Below, piece after piece: positions 9,180-20,298 of a DNA stretch of 64,000 bases (the stretch's first letter is position 1; every line of letters begins with the position of its first letter). Origin of the DNA: Heliocybe sulcata (taxonomy: Eukaryota > Basidiomycota > Agaricomycetes > Gloeophyllales > Gloeophyllaceae); NCBI GenBank assembly GCA_004369045.1, contig ML213512.1:863510-927509 (forward strand), read 5' to 3'. The position numbers and the translations under genes are program-made. The notes below the pieces were generated by a model, which made no database searches, was not told the DNA's origin, and saw nothing but the letters and a program-made list of their open reading frames with translations.

Positions 9180-12100
9180 CTTTGAGCCCAAGCAGTACGT
9201 TGGCTACCAATGTGAGTATTCCACTTTGCGCATGATAGTGATGGCCATTGAATGCGACTGGCTGGATTCGTTCAAAGACGTAGAGATAGACATGGGGGGT
9301 TAAGGCACCAAAAGGATTGGCTCAGTGCATTGTACTTATATTCCCGAACCTATACGAGAGCTGATCCCTAGTCCAAGTTCTGCCGATGGGAAGCAGATAA
9401 GGAGCTAGAACAGGGTCGACTGTGGTCCATTGGCAAGGTGATCCGAAGCAGTTCTCTCGCCGAACCTCTGTTCCGAGTTCCCGCATCTCTCTGAGCCTGC
9501 TTCTTCCGTTCCCCTGAGTTCTGGCTACGCAATCAAGCGAACGGCTCGGACGTCCAGCGGCGCCGAGCTCAGTTTCCGCATAGGAGCAAAACATCGTGCT
9601 CAGCAGAGTGCCGCCAACCAGAATGAAAAAAGCAGAAAGCGAGACTATGATTTACGAGGAGGGTACGTTCTGTTTCGTTGGAGGCAGTCGTGAACGTTTG
9701 AACTACAGCGACGGAGCTCGAGGAAGGAAGCCAACCCACCACTCCGGAACCGTCCGAATGTGCTTCACGTCGTACAGTACACCGCACTCGACTAACACTC
9801 GACGACGTCAAATTCTTGCTGGCACTTCTCCTGGATTCTGCTTTTATGTCCGATCCTGAATCTAGACTTCTCGGAAGGAGTATTTGCTGGATTGGACTGG
9901 CAGTGCGAGCTTGACTCCTTGCTTTGCTGCGACAGTGACGGGACGTGCTGGAGCATTTCGGCTGGTTGAATAACAGTACTTCGGTTTTAATCACCGACGC
10001 CTGGTTCTTCTGGAAGGATGGTGACTTGAGTGCAAGGTATCAAGGCTGATAGAAGAGTACATGGGGGATAAATACAGGTACGCATATATCACATCTGGAT
10101 GCATGCCAAAACACTCAGAGTTCCGAATACCCTGCGCATAAATATCCTGAAGGCCCAGTCGACGCTCCCCATGAATCAGCGAGGTACCTGGATCAATGAT
10201 TATGCCATGAAATGGACAGAGAATATGAGCACCTTCTTTCTATGTATTCATTCGTTTCATCCGATAACGGCACCGCTGCTCGACGCTCTTCGCTGCTCGT
10301 ATCCATAGCCTCGTGGAAAGTATGCGCCAGCGGGAGGGCCCTCATCATGATGTGTATTTCCTCCCCGCGTGCCGATGAGTGGAAGTCGAAGTGGCTTCTG
10401 TTGCGAGCACTGGACAAGGTCAGTAGGCGACACGCAGTGGTCAGCCTCCCCCGCTGGGAAGGCTAATCCCTACAGATCTTGTCATTCCATTGGAGTGGAT
10501 AAATCGAACACACAGTTCGCGTGGAGCTTGCTCCCGTCGCTTGCCCTCATCGTGTCTGGATCCGATGATATATCCCCTAGCGGCGGGATCAGGTCTGGAT
10601 CTAAGGATACCCTGCAGATTCTGGCATCCGCATTGGCAACTCATCATAGCCCCATCAGTACCCCTGGATGTAGATCTCATACTGTCAATGACGCGTCGCT
10701 TTCCCCTCGGTTATCAGCATTCGATACAGGGCAAGACACATTTGCGAGGCGTGAGTTTGTGACGCGTTCTAGCCAAAGCATGGCCTGATACGTGGCCTTG
10801 GCAGATGCATACTGCTTACGACGGCCCTCCGTCGCAGGCGGTCGATCAGGCATCAGGCCTCAGGTGCTGCGAAAGCCATGATGGTGTATTGGATCCGTTG
10901 CTCTGTGCCGTAGCACAAGTCGCGGCTGGTTCCATCCTGGGTTAGGCGCAGAATCTGTGGATAAGACGCGGTGGTCCCGATTACGAATGGGTATTACTTA
11001 GGGTGCAAGGTCTGGATCACCTCCCGGGAATTTTGCTCCCGCTTTGGTACGTCTTTTGAATTCCGGGCTTAGACCTTGAAGGTAGTTGCTCTTTGACCAG
11101 CAACGTGTACTCTCAGAACTGGCATATATCGCATCTCGCGAGATATCCAATACTGGCAGGGAGCACCGGGGCAGGATTGCCCGCGCTTTAGTCGTGCGTC
11201 GCCTATGCATGATCCAACAGCTTCCCGCTTTGAATCCGAACGAGCGAAGCCGTATTAGAATTAGGCGGCCATCGCGGTCTGTCTAGGTTCTCTTTTCTAT
11301 CAGATTATATGATTACACTCGGTGATGAGGATCTAGGCAGCTCAGAACAGGCAAACCATTCGTCCACATTTCGCAAGGCGACGTACTCCGTCGGATAGGC
11401 TCTGGTACCCTGCGCGTTGTGAGGCCGAGTGAATGGACTGGCATGCCGGAAGATACGTGTGTAGGTGAATCAAGATACCCGAATACTGATTTCTTCCTTT
11501 CGTGGAAACAAGATTCGTAAGTGATCTTGACCGGTGTACGGTTAAGTGTGGCCGATGAGAAATGTTCTGACTGGAGGATCGGGAAGAACATCATCATGTC
11601 CGGCAGTTCGACAATTATCCGATGCAGTTACTATCTAGTTCTGCGAGCAGACCTGGCTCTCAGTATGCAGCTCTTATCGACGACTCCCAGGATACAAAAA
11701 CTCGGAGTCTCCGAGTCTCGGTCTGGTCTTCCTTCTTGCGCTCCAAAGAAAGGGAGAATTCTTCTGACGCCCGCCATTTCTGCGCTCTTTCGGAAGCTCG
11801 TATATACTAGAGCACCTGTTCCATTTGGACATCTAGGACGAAACCCATAGACTCGAAAACCCGGGCATCTAGTTCGAATCCGGTATCCCGTTATCATCCT
11901 GGTGCTCTAGCCCGTGAGGCTGTAATCCGATCTCCTGGAATATTGCTTGTGGCGAAGTTGTTCCTGTGCTACGCCTGTGAACTCCCGTTGCCCGCCTACT
12001 CGGAGTCACTGAGGAGACGTCCGCCAGCAAGTCTACGCTCTAGAGGCTAGCACTGGGTAGCTCACCATCACTCCTTCGGAGGATCGTTTGTTGCACTCAG

Positions 12101-13487
12101 TGGGAGATGAATTCACGATCAAGGATTCAGCCGCATAGCTCGGCCAGTGATATTCAGCAGACAGCATCCGACTCGTTTGCGCATGGTCAAGAGCTCAACT
12201 TCTAACGCCAGTTAGCTACGAAGGGTGTCCTCTTCAATGCCAGGTTTCTGTGTGCGCAGGCTCTCCTAAAGGTGACAGTATGTCTTTGCTCCGTCAACGG
12301 TGTACCTACAATACTCGGGATAGTCCGAGCTTCTTCGGAAACTACGCTCAGCTGAGTGACATCTTGCGGGCGATGCCCCATGAGAAGCTGTCGCGCAGCT
12401 GCTTTGTCGAAGCGGAAGCGTGGTTGTCAACCTAGATCTTCCCAGCACTCCTGCCGATGCCTCTTCCCAAGCGTCCATCAAGCTAAGGGCATGATTATCT
12501 CATGACTAAGGGAGTTCAGACATAGATCAACTCCTACCACGGTCGTGCACTCAAGCTTCAAGTGTCGCAGTAATAGTGAGTATCGCATGCTCTGCATTTA
12601 CGTGCAAGCGAAATCAACTGAATAAATTTCTTCGAATCATATATATAAGAGCCTTGCTGAGAAAGTCAGACCACTTACAACGAAGGCCTACCCTCCAAGG
12701 TAAATGTGTCTTGACGCGTTCACCCACGACGCGCATGAAGGTGGTAATAACTCAGTCACGTGTATAGCACGTGATCGCGACCGCGACCACTTGTCGAGGC
12801 TCAACCTCGCTGCTGCCCGCTGCCCGTCCTCTTCGCATCAAAGGCCAAAACAGAATACTCAAAGAATTCAGGAGGCAAGCCCGTCTCCAATCCGTATGCG
12901 CAGACGGGGCGCACTTGAGGTCTCATGCAGATGGCGGAGTGGCGAGAAGAGATTGAGAACTGGCGAATGCAGGCGGTACAAGAGAGGGCTCTGTGGATAT
13001 GGCACTCTGAAGACAATTCAAGCCGGTATGCTACCGCCCTTCTGATTGGAACATAGGCTGAAACTGCATTCACAGATTGGAAACGGGGACCGCAAGCCAG
13101 ATCTCGGGCGGGGCATACCAGCAAAGGATAGTTCACCTTGCTCGCGCCCGAGGGATCGGGGTGTCGGGAGGAAGGAGGTTAGACGTAGACTATAGGTTGT
13201 GGTGTCACGGCGGGCTGTTTAAAGATGAAGTGTCTTTAGCACTTTACTCAATGGCGTCCGTACCTATAAACGGAAGTAGAGCGGAAGAGATTTCCAAGTA
13301 GACCAAGTGCATATCGCGGCAAGGCTGCCGCATCTCGGCAGGCAGAATTGAATGTTTGCTCAAAATTCTGTTAGAGCATGGACGAGTCTAGGATCAGCTC
13401 ACTTACGAGTGTCGGCACGTGCCGAGAAGAGATTGAAACATCGACAACTCCGCGACGTGGTTTCTCTCATCTTGACTACGAACCACG
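9180..13487. other. gene-poor region
   Basis: Up to about 9680 this is the 3' flank of cassette A. Beyond that only short ORFs on both strands occur, with no domain, no shared intron pattern and no recognisable transposon coding sequence. It contains the second copy of the 52-bp dispersed repeat (11973-12025). A GGCATCTAGTTCGAATCCGG motif near 11865 resembles a tRNA T-arm, but the flanking bases do not form a cloverleaf. Confidence 0.4.
11973..12025 (+). repeat. dispersed repeat, copy 2
   Basis: Same orientation and nearly identical to 801-852 (core CGCCTACTCGGAGTCACTGA). Similarity does not extend clearly into either flank. Confidence 0.6.
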
Positions 13488-13859
13488 ATGTCCACCGACG
13501 CGACTCCGGCCATCTCACAAGGGCTAGACGCCTTCATCGAAGAGCCTCTCTCGAAGGCTCTTGCGTCTTCTCGAATAACATCCAAGAAGCTCCCGGTGGC
13601 ACGGCACAATGCTCTCCGAGCTGTGGCAGAGCACAGCATGGACGCGTACATTGAAACCGCTCTCGCACAAGCACTCGGCTCAAGTCAGATATCATCCGAC
13701 GACGTCGATGCGGCACGCGGCGATATTCGTCGCGCGGTGGCAGACCACCTCCTGTCGATGGACGCGACGGAGGACATCCTTTCTATCGACGAAGTGCTGG
13801 CTCGAGAGCTCGCTACTAGTCATGTCAACGATGAAAGGCTGAAGAAGATTGATGATTAA
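13488..13859 (+). CDS. small intronless protein of three internal repeats
   Basis: An intronless ORF of 123 aa, unrecognised. It reads as three tandem units of about 33-40 residues: LDAFIEEPLSKALASSRITS (residues 13-32, continuing to about 50), MDAYIETALAQALGSSQISS (51-70, continuing to about 90), and LSIDEVLARELATSHVNDER near the C-terminus. Each unit combines an acidic start, a helix with the pattern L-x-x-A-L/E-A-S/T-S, a polar loop, and a second helix such as HNALRAVAEHS or DIRRAVADHLL. The protein should be small, soluble, acidic and all-helical. It lacks a signal peptide and cysteines. The ATG at 13488 is preceded by pyrimidine-rich DNA. The internal repetition argues against a chance ORF. 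It could instead be the surviving exon of a longer repeat protein. Confidence 0.55.
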   Translation: MSTDATPAISQGLDAFIEEPLSKALASSRITSKKLPVARHNALRAVAEHSMDAYIETALAQALGSSQISSDDVDAARGDIRRAVADHLLSMDATEDILSIDEVLARELATSHVNDERLKKIDD

Positions 13860-13889
13860 CCGATCCAACTGAATCAGAGATTAATCACC

Positions 13890-14280
13890 CACCAGGACTC
13901 CAGCATATCGAATGGCAGCGCAGACACTGAGAACGTCCATCCCTTCGACATCTTCTTTTTGCAATTTGTCGCATTTTGAGGACAGCAGCCTCTTTGACAC
14001 CAGCGAAGAGATGCTGACCAGAAGCTACATGATGTAGGTGATTTGTGCCATCTCTAGATATAAATCTGATAAAGACGTCCAGGTTATTCGGGAAAGGTAA
14101 CATGGTAATCGGCATGACAATGGCATTATCGAGATGTAGAGGGAGAGACGAATAAGACGGGCTAGTAGTACGGTATGAGACCAGAGCTTCGACCCAGTGT
14201 CCTGCGAGCTCCCCCAGCTCGATTGTCAGAGTCTGGAGTTTGCTGAAGCCGTCAAAGATATGAGAGCCTTCCTAAAGGCC
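13890..14280 (-). pseudogene. F-box/LRR-like gene remnant
   Basis: On the minus strand one frame reads FDGFSKLQTLTIELGELAGH, then a loop with SLPLHLDNAIVMPIT, then FPNNLDVFIRFISRDGTNH. This alternation of hydrophobic strand and loop resembles the leucine-rich C-terminal half of agaricomycete F-box proteins. A possible acceptor (TTTAG) precedes FDGF. No F-box and no complete upstream exons were found within the next 300 bp, so this is most likely a fragment. The assignment rests on general resemblance only. Confidence 0.3.
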
Positions 14281-15329
14281 TTGTCGATCTTCATTTCGCA
14301 ATGGCAAGGCACCGCCTTGTTGTACCGCCTGAAAGCCCAGAATGAACCCAGCCGTAGTATGAGCAAGCGGATATCAGGTGGCACTCGGGAGAGCTAGGCA
14401 AGCATCACAGATGCTGTACGATATTCCTTCCGTGTCTATGATGTTGTGTGGCAATGCCTATGGTGATTGACGGCGGCCTCACTTTGAGCAGCGAATACTA
14501 CTTGAACTCTCTTGCTGCAGGCTGATGACAGTTATTGACAGCCGCGTGCTCGGTGAAAAGAACTACGCCAGATCGTCTGGAACAACCGTCATCTAGAATG
14601 TTTCCCGCTACTGTCGAAGTAGCTGGCGATCTGAGATTAACCACCCATTCAGCGAGAAGAGACCACAAGGTCAGTAGAAACGAGGGCACCAACAAGCGCT
14701 TGTACTGCGTGATCACAGATTCAAAGGGTCTCCCATGGGATTTTGCGACCGACACCTGTCGCCAATGATGAGACAACAGGAACAGACCGGGGTCTATCGC
14801 CGATGGCCCACAGCGGTAGAAGGGCAGACGACGCAGAAGCGGGGATTGTGAGGAGCTTCGAGGTTTACCAATGGCCTCGTATCGTGTACCTGGATGCGAC
14901 TATGAGGGCGGTTGCTCCGCGTAGCGAGTGGAAAAGGTCTTTTAGGGTGATAGAACCCCTTCGTCCTAGAGTACAGGATATCAGCGATAAAACGCCTATG
15001 TCAAAGCGCCGGCGACCCAAAGACCAGTCTCGCTAAGCCGACATTTGTCATGTGAAGTTTAATATGTGCGACGCGTACGGAAGCTGCGTGAAGCAACGCG
15101 TACGGACTTCTAACGGGATGGACCAGGCCAAAGACGCCAGAGAATTGTCTTGAGGGTGAAGCGTGATGCAGCCGAATATACGTTCCGTATTTCGCCTGTG
15201 CAATGGACTTTTCATCGCGGGCTACAAGACGACTGACTCCGAGTGATCTCGCGGCAATCTGATGGGACACGCGAATCCTCAAACTATGTCCAATGAATCA
15301 AGTGAACCATTGGAATGACAGTGTGCACC
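14281..15329. other. intergenic region before cassette B
   Basis: Short ORFs at 14535-14768 and 14743-15036 (+) have coding-like composition but neither a domain nor joinable exons. No gene is claimed. Confidence 0.35.
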
Positions 15330-15482
15330 GCATCGACGAGGAAATGGCCCGGCCATCTCCGACCACGTGTCGATCTCGTGACTGTGGTCGCGTCCTTTAT
15401 TTCAGCGCTCGCCCCGCCACTTCCTTCTCTCCACTTCATACCACCGTCACCGACATTTGAGCTCTAGTTCATCTCAACATAT

Positions 15483-16109
15483 ATGCCCAAAGAGACGCGC
15501 GAGAAACGTCCTGGCCTCCAGCGCGGCATCCCCTATGACACCTCGCGCATCCGTGGTGCGACAGTGCAAACTGCGGTAGCCGGAAGGCCACAGGACGAGA
15601 GCGGTGACAAAGCAGACAATCTGCTCATGACATACAACCTCGTTCCGTTTCCAGAAACGTCCGAATGGGTATGCCACCGCTGTTCATACGAGAGCATTTC
15701 TCAGAGTTAATGATCCACAGAGCACCGTGAACCACAAGCCGTCGCCACGACGTGGCATTATGAGGAAGACAGCAGTGCCTTCCTTACGCAGGGTGGGGGC
15801 AGATACCAGAGAAAAGGGTGCTACTCGGAAGGTTCGATTCCTCGAGGGAGGGACAGCTCGTATAGGCGACCGGATGGATACCGAGGGGAGAGAGCGTACC
15901 GTCAACAAGCATGATAAACTATCGGTCCGTAGCGCCTTGGCATTATTGCATGAGCCTTACTGAGACTCAGTTAATAGTCGGTCCCACCTGAAACCAACCA
16001 AAAAACTGACCTGGAAGGATACGCCGCCGACAACGAGTCGTCGCGTGCAGCAGGAAAGGGCGCAGCTATGGTACAACTTCAGCATCGCCTCGAGGCACTC
16101 GGTATCTAG
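15483..16109 (+). CDS. cassette gene 1, copy B (orphan KVRF protein)
   Basis: Exons 15483-15668, 15721-15924 and 15978-16109, phase 0, 173 aa. Intron 1 is 52 nt (GTATGC..GTTAATG..CACAG). Intron 2 is 53 nt (GTCCGT..GTTAATAG), the same length as in A and C. The start is ATG-CCC-AAA, matched in copy C. Conserved elements: KRPGLQRGIPYD near the N-terminus; a stretch with GDKADNLLMTYN; a basic exon 2 with KPSPRRGIMRKTAVPS and ATRKVRFLE; and an acidic exon 3 with TDLEGYAADNESS ending in HRLEALGI. It stops 10-12 codons before A and C. If intron 2 were not removed, translation would stop early after HEPY; similarity of exon 3 among all copies argues that it is removed. The function is unknown and no homolog is recognised. 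Confidence 0.75.
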
Positions 16110-16531
16110 GATGGTGGGGGAAGAGTCTGCTGATGGTGGGATCCTGAGGAGTGCGTGCATCATCTGGTGACGCCAATATGGCTCAAATCCGAAATGTTCC
16201 TGGAACCACTCCCGTAGAACGCGCTTGCTACCAGTAGAACACTACTTTCCCTCTCAAGAGTGACTCTCCTCCGTCTATCTCGCGTAATTCAAGACAGTGG
16301 ACTTCAGATCCTATCGAAAACCGTTCAGACAGTGTAGATAAACTCAGAACGAGCCGCTTACAGTGACCGCGACCCAGGAAAGTACTGGAAAACGGGAGAC
16401 GGCACGCATCCGGTCCTTAAGCAGAGGAGATGGGTTGTAGAAGCCGGCCAGCCCCGAGCTAGTAGATAAGCGACGATGGCCCGGCCGAATTTCTTCTGAC
16501 TCTTGAACTCGAACCACAACCATCGCCTGCC

Positions 16532-17400
16532 ATGCCGACCATCTGCGAGGTCACTGTCGACGATCTATCTGATGATATGAAGAAATGGCTCGATGACATG
16601 ATGAGGGAGCGGGCTCAGTCTGGATACAAGGATCCTCCCCGTGTCATCGAGGGTATGTTGTGGGTGGTGTGGCAGATCGGTTATATCCCGCATCGTGGAT
16701 GCGAGGGGAATGTCGGAGGTCGAGAGTGTGACGACGATGAAGAGATGGACATGCAGAACGACGACCGCGATGACGGGGCGGAACACGAGGAAGGCATCGA
16801 CGCTGCGGTCGAGACGTGTACCGATGAGGACGATCAGGATGCGGTGGGAACCACAGGCGCCGAATACGTACGCTGCCTGCATACCTCATATGCTAGAGTG
16901 ATGAGAATTAACAACTCGTGCGGAACCAGGTGATCATCCTCCAAGATGCCATTGATAGCCTCCGTCTCCCGGCTAGCTATAAAGACTGGCTCAACCGCAT
17001 GATCGCGATGCGGTTCAAATGGGGGTACAGTATCAGCGACCCTGTCATAGAAGGCATGCAGTGGGTCGTGTCGGAAGCATGTTACGTCGCTGGCGAATAC
17101 CCCGAAGACGACGATGTAACCATTACTGATGAAGACAGCGACGACGATATGGAGAGCGACGAACGCAGGCAAAATGAAGTAGAAGGAGATGACGATGGTA
17201 GCCAGGTCGGGGAAAGAGAGGGTGATGATGCCCCCGAAGGTATCCATGCTCCAGCAGTACGTTCTCGGTGTTCTCCGTCGTAGTGAATCACCTAACTGAA
17301 GATTTGTTATTAGAAGTTTGCCCTGCAAACGAATATAACAAACCGGCTATCGGGTGACACGGTCGAGATGGATTTGGGCTACCGTCCTGCCAAATTTTAA
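16532..17400 (+). CDS. cassette gene 2, copy B (acidic duplicated-module protein, shortened tail)
   Basis: Exons 16532-16867, 16930-17256 and 17314-17400, phase 0, 249 aa. Intron 1 (62 nt, GTACGC..ATTAAC..ACCAG) removes an in-frame stop. Intron 2 is 57 nt with a perfect CCTAAC branch site. Module 1: KKWLDDMMRERAQSGYKD then RVIEGMLWVVW. Module 2: KDWLNRMIAMRFKWGYSISD then PVIEGMQWVVS. The two modules are clear duplicates, separated by a highly acidic linker of about 50 residues. Exon 3 has lost 117 nt (39 codons) relative to A and C, joining TNRL directly to SGDTVEMDLGYRP and removing the YADxIDRA motif. The reading frame is intact, so this may be a functional short variant. Confidence 0.75.
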
Positions 17401-17960
17401 GCCGCGCACGATGAGGGTTCACTTGCGAAGGTGTGTATGTCATTTTGCGCGGAGCATTGACGATCATCGTCATACGGCGCGGTAGATTCGTGCGAGAGCT
17501 AGACATGAGGGGATGGGGCGTCTGAGCGGATAGGCGCAACCCCCTGTACTTATATTGGAAGAACAATAAAGCAGCGAACCCTGAGTTTGACTGCTTGCTG
17601 GTGAAATGAGCAAGCATATGATCGCGCATGACTATATTGGCGAGGAGATCAGAAGTCGTGAACGGTACCAGTCGCACTTGAGTCGCACCAAGTCGCACTT
17701 GTTCCTTCAGGGAACACTTCTCTGAACTTGATTTTCGCGTTTGCCTAGGCCTGAACTTTCCTTTTTTCCAACCCTGGCTACGCCGTCGGAGGAAAGATTC
17801 GGACGCTCATGCGGAATGCAGCGCCGAACACGATTTTGCCTACGAATGGAAAATTCTGCTCAGAGAGCCGTCTGCCAGAAGAGTAAAACAGAAAGCAAAG
17901 AGAGTCTCGCAGAGAATTCTTTCTTTCGTTGAAGGCGATCGCCAACTACGACGACGCAGG

Positions 17961-20283
17961 AGCCAGTGAGGAATCTTAGAGGAAGACAGGAGAAACCCAA
18001 CGCTGTCCGGGATTATCCGGACCTACTTCACGTCCTAACGGTAACGTCTTCACGGCGTTCCAAGTCTTGCTGTCGCTCCCACTGAGTTCTGCTTACACGG
18101 TACACCATACTACAGTCTGAATAATCTTGAAGTATCTTGGAGAGATCGCTTAAGTGTAACTCATGGGCCTTGCTGTGACGGCGACGGAACGCGCTCGTCA
18201 ATGTCTTACTTTTGCTGCTTCAACGCATCAGAAACGATGTCACTGATGCTCAACCCGTGGAAGAGGAGGGCTGGACTGCCAGCTGTCTGGGAAGTCAACA
18301 TGCTGAATGTGAACTGGGCCTGTAGATGGTCAGAAAGGGGTTATGGGCAGTTCTTCATCCGATGCTACGTCCGTCGTCGAGCTCTTTCTTGTATATGTCT
18401 TTACGGCTTGGTGTCTCTTCCTCGCTCCCAGTGCACCGGCGCGGATGGCGTTGCATGTCTCCTCATCATCTGCTCAGCTTATGCCCGTCCCTTACCGATC
18501 CTGATCGTCTCTTTGCCATTCCGTCTGAACTATAGCGCCGGGTCGATGCACCATGAAGCTTTGAAGGCGGAGAAAGCGAAGCGACAGTGACAGCGACGCC
18601 CTCGCCTCTCGAGCAGCTTGCTATACAGCCCATCTCAGTGTCTTTATAAACAGTCCGTCTTGCGGAAGCTATATACCGTGATTCACCTATACGGACATGA
18701 TCGCTCGGAAACGGAGCCCCGGCTGCTCAGGTATAGAAGACGGGGGAGACACTCCACTAGATAGAGGGGTCCCATATGGTCCAGTCGATCAACCTGTGGT
18801 TAATGACACGCACCCCTCCCACTTGGTAAGCTGTAGGTGCTCTCTCATGTAGAGACGCCCATAGGTACTCGCACTGCGGAGAACCACCTCTCGGCTGTGA
18901 AGAGAGCCCACGGACCACCCTGCCCACCTGCCTTCAAAGCGGGGGCCTAACTGTCCGTGCGAGAACCAATCAGTAGCCCGACCAGCTATCGCGGTATAAT
19001 CCTGTCCAGTTTCGTTTCCTCGTGCGTTCGGTACCGTTAGAAGAAGAGAATAGCGGTCGCTAGGTGAGTTGATGTAGCGCCGTTGATTGGTACGTCTGCT
19101 CACTATTATACGGCACGATCTCTCTATGGTGTAGACCATAGGGAAATCATACAGTCCAATGACCAGTTCCAGGACAGCCATGAAGTAATCGAGTTTGGTT
19201 CGCGGCGGTGCAACCGGTACTTTTGAGCGGCCGAGATGGGTGCTTGCTACGAACTCATGTTATCGACTAGCTATTATCTCGGCGATGAACATCAGCAGAC
19301 GCGATGAGCTGGAACAGCCGGGATCTAAGAGGCAAGAACAGTCTACCGCGGGCTGCAGGACCTAGCCACACCGAATATATGCCGTCTGTCAGATATGGTA
19401 GGATATTGATTGACGTGTTGGCCGGTCTTAATCTGTGGTGGTTGATGCGCTCAGCGTGCGCCCTCCTCCCTACCTCGTATGTTCCATTTCCCCTTTCTGA
19501 TCGATGACACATGGTACTCATTAGCCGTCAGGGTAACCGCATACCAGACGCAACCGCGTCCCCTGTCTGCCTCCAGCGTTGCAGTCATCCGGATCTTTCG
19601 CGCTCGGGTTCTCGCTATCTTGAGCTCAAGATGTGGTTGTAGTGCTCCCGGACATGCCCCGCTAGATCAAGTGCCTTGTCCAACCAGGCAGGCTGTCACG
19701 GCTCAGCATTTACTGATACTGCTGAATTGCAAGAGACATTGGACCGTAGGCCGCATACATATTTCCTCACCGACGGGCGCATAGTCTGCCTCCGAATAAT
19801 CTCGGTATCACTGAACCTGTAAATGGGTTAGCGAATCGTGGGTGCGTCTTCGTCTTTTTCCGAGACGTGCTGTACATCTGACCGGGGTCCATATAAGCAC
19901 AGGAACATAACAGCAATTTAAGCACAAAATTTCCATCATCAACGGCACCTCACTCTTCTTGATGACGCTGACCTAACCGGTGTAAGACACCGGTCCCGGC
20001 TCGCAAGTGTCTCCTATACATAGTTCTGCATGGCATATGCCGGTACATTGGCTCTACACGTCTCCAGCACTGCTCTCTCTCTACGACCTAAGCGCTACGC
20101 TCTCGAGTACTTTCCTCCCTCGAGCACTGCTGTCACCAGTACCGCCACTGGACACTCACGTTCGACCGGTGTCAGACCATAGATCGAACCATTCATAGCC
20201 ATTTGAGCGCCGCTCTGAAAACCCGGAGGTGCATATGATGGAAGATGGGAAGAAATTGTCAAGTGAGCATTTTAGGCGCTTGA
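17961..20283. other. intergenic region
   Basis: ORFs of 129 codons (18201-18590, +) and 130 codons (18789-19181, -) are present. Neither shows a domain, signal peptide or intron-supported extension, so none is called. Composition is unremarkable. Confidence 0.35.
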
Positions 20284-20298
20284 TTTGCAACGGCGAGA

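Larger units (their letters stand above)
6985..9680 (+). repeat. cassette copy A: repeated two-gene unit
   Basis: This is the most diverged of three homologous units; the others are 15330-17960 (+) and 43880-41170 (-). Similarity begins near GGCGCCGAGGAGGAC about 170 bp before gene 1. It runs through gene 1, the 386-bp spacer and gene 2, and continues weakly into the 3' flank up to about 9680, where GGCTACGC.. aligns with 17772 onward. No terminal inverted repeats, target-site duplication or transposase were seen, so this is treated as a duplicated chromosomal segment rather than a defined mobile element. Confidence 0.8.
15330..17960 (+). repeat. cassette copy B: repeated two-gene unit
   Basis: Closest to copy C, with near-identical stretches through gene 2 and the 3' flank up to about 17930. 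Same gene order and strand relation as copies A and C. It differs by a 117-nt in-frame deletion in the last exon of gene 2 and by a short AGTCGCACTT/C repetition at 17668-17702. No terminal repeats or transposase were found. Confidence 0.85.

Noticed and set aside
11860-11900. tRNA-like TTCGAATCC motif
   Set aside because: The flanking stem does not pair and no acceptor or anticodon arm is present.
17741-17932. Possible third cassette gene (conserved 3' flank in A, B and C)
   Set aside because: Two frames are open at once in B and C, none is open in all three copies, and no conserved ATG exists; more likely conserved 3' flank.
6985-17960. Cassette as a classical DNA transposon or retroelement
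   Set aside because: No transposase, reverse transcriptase, terminal inverted repeats, LTRs or target-site duplications could be found at the edges.
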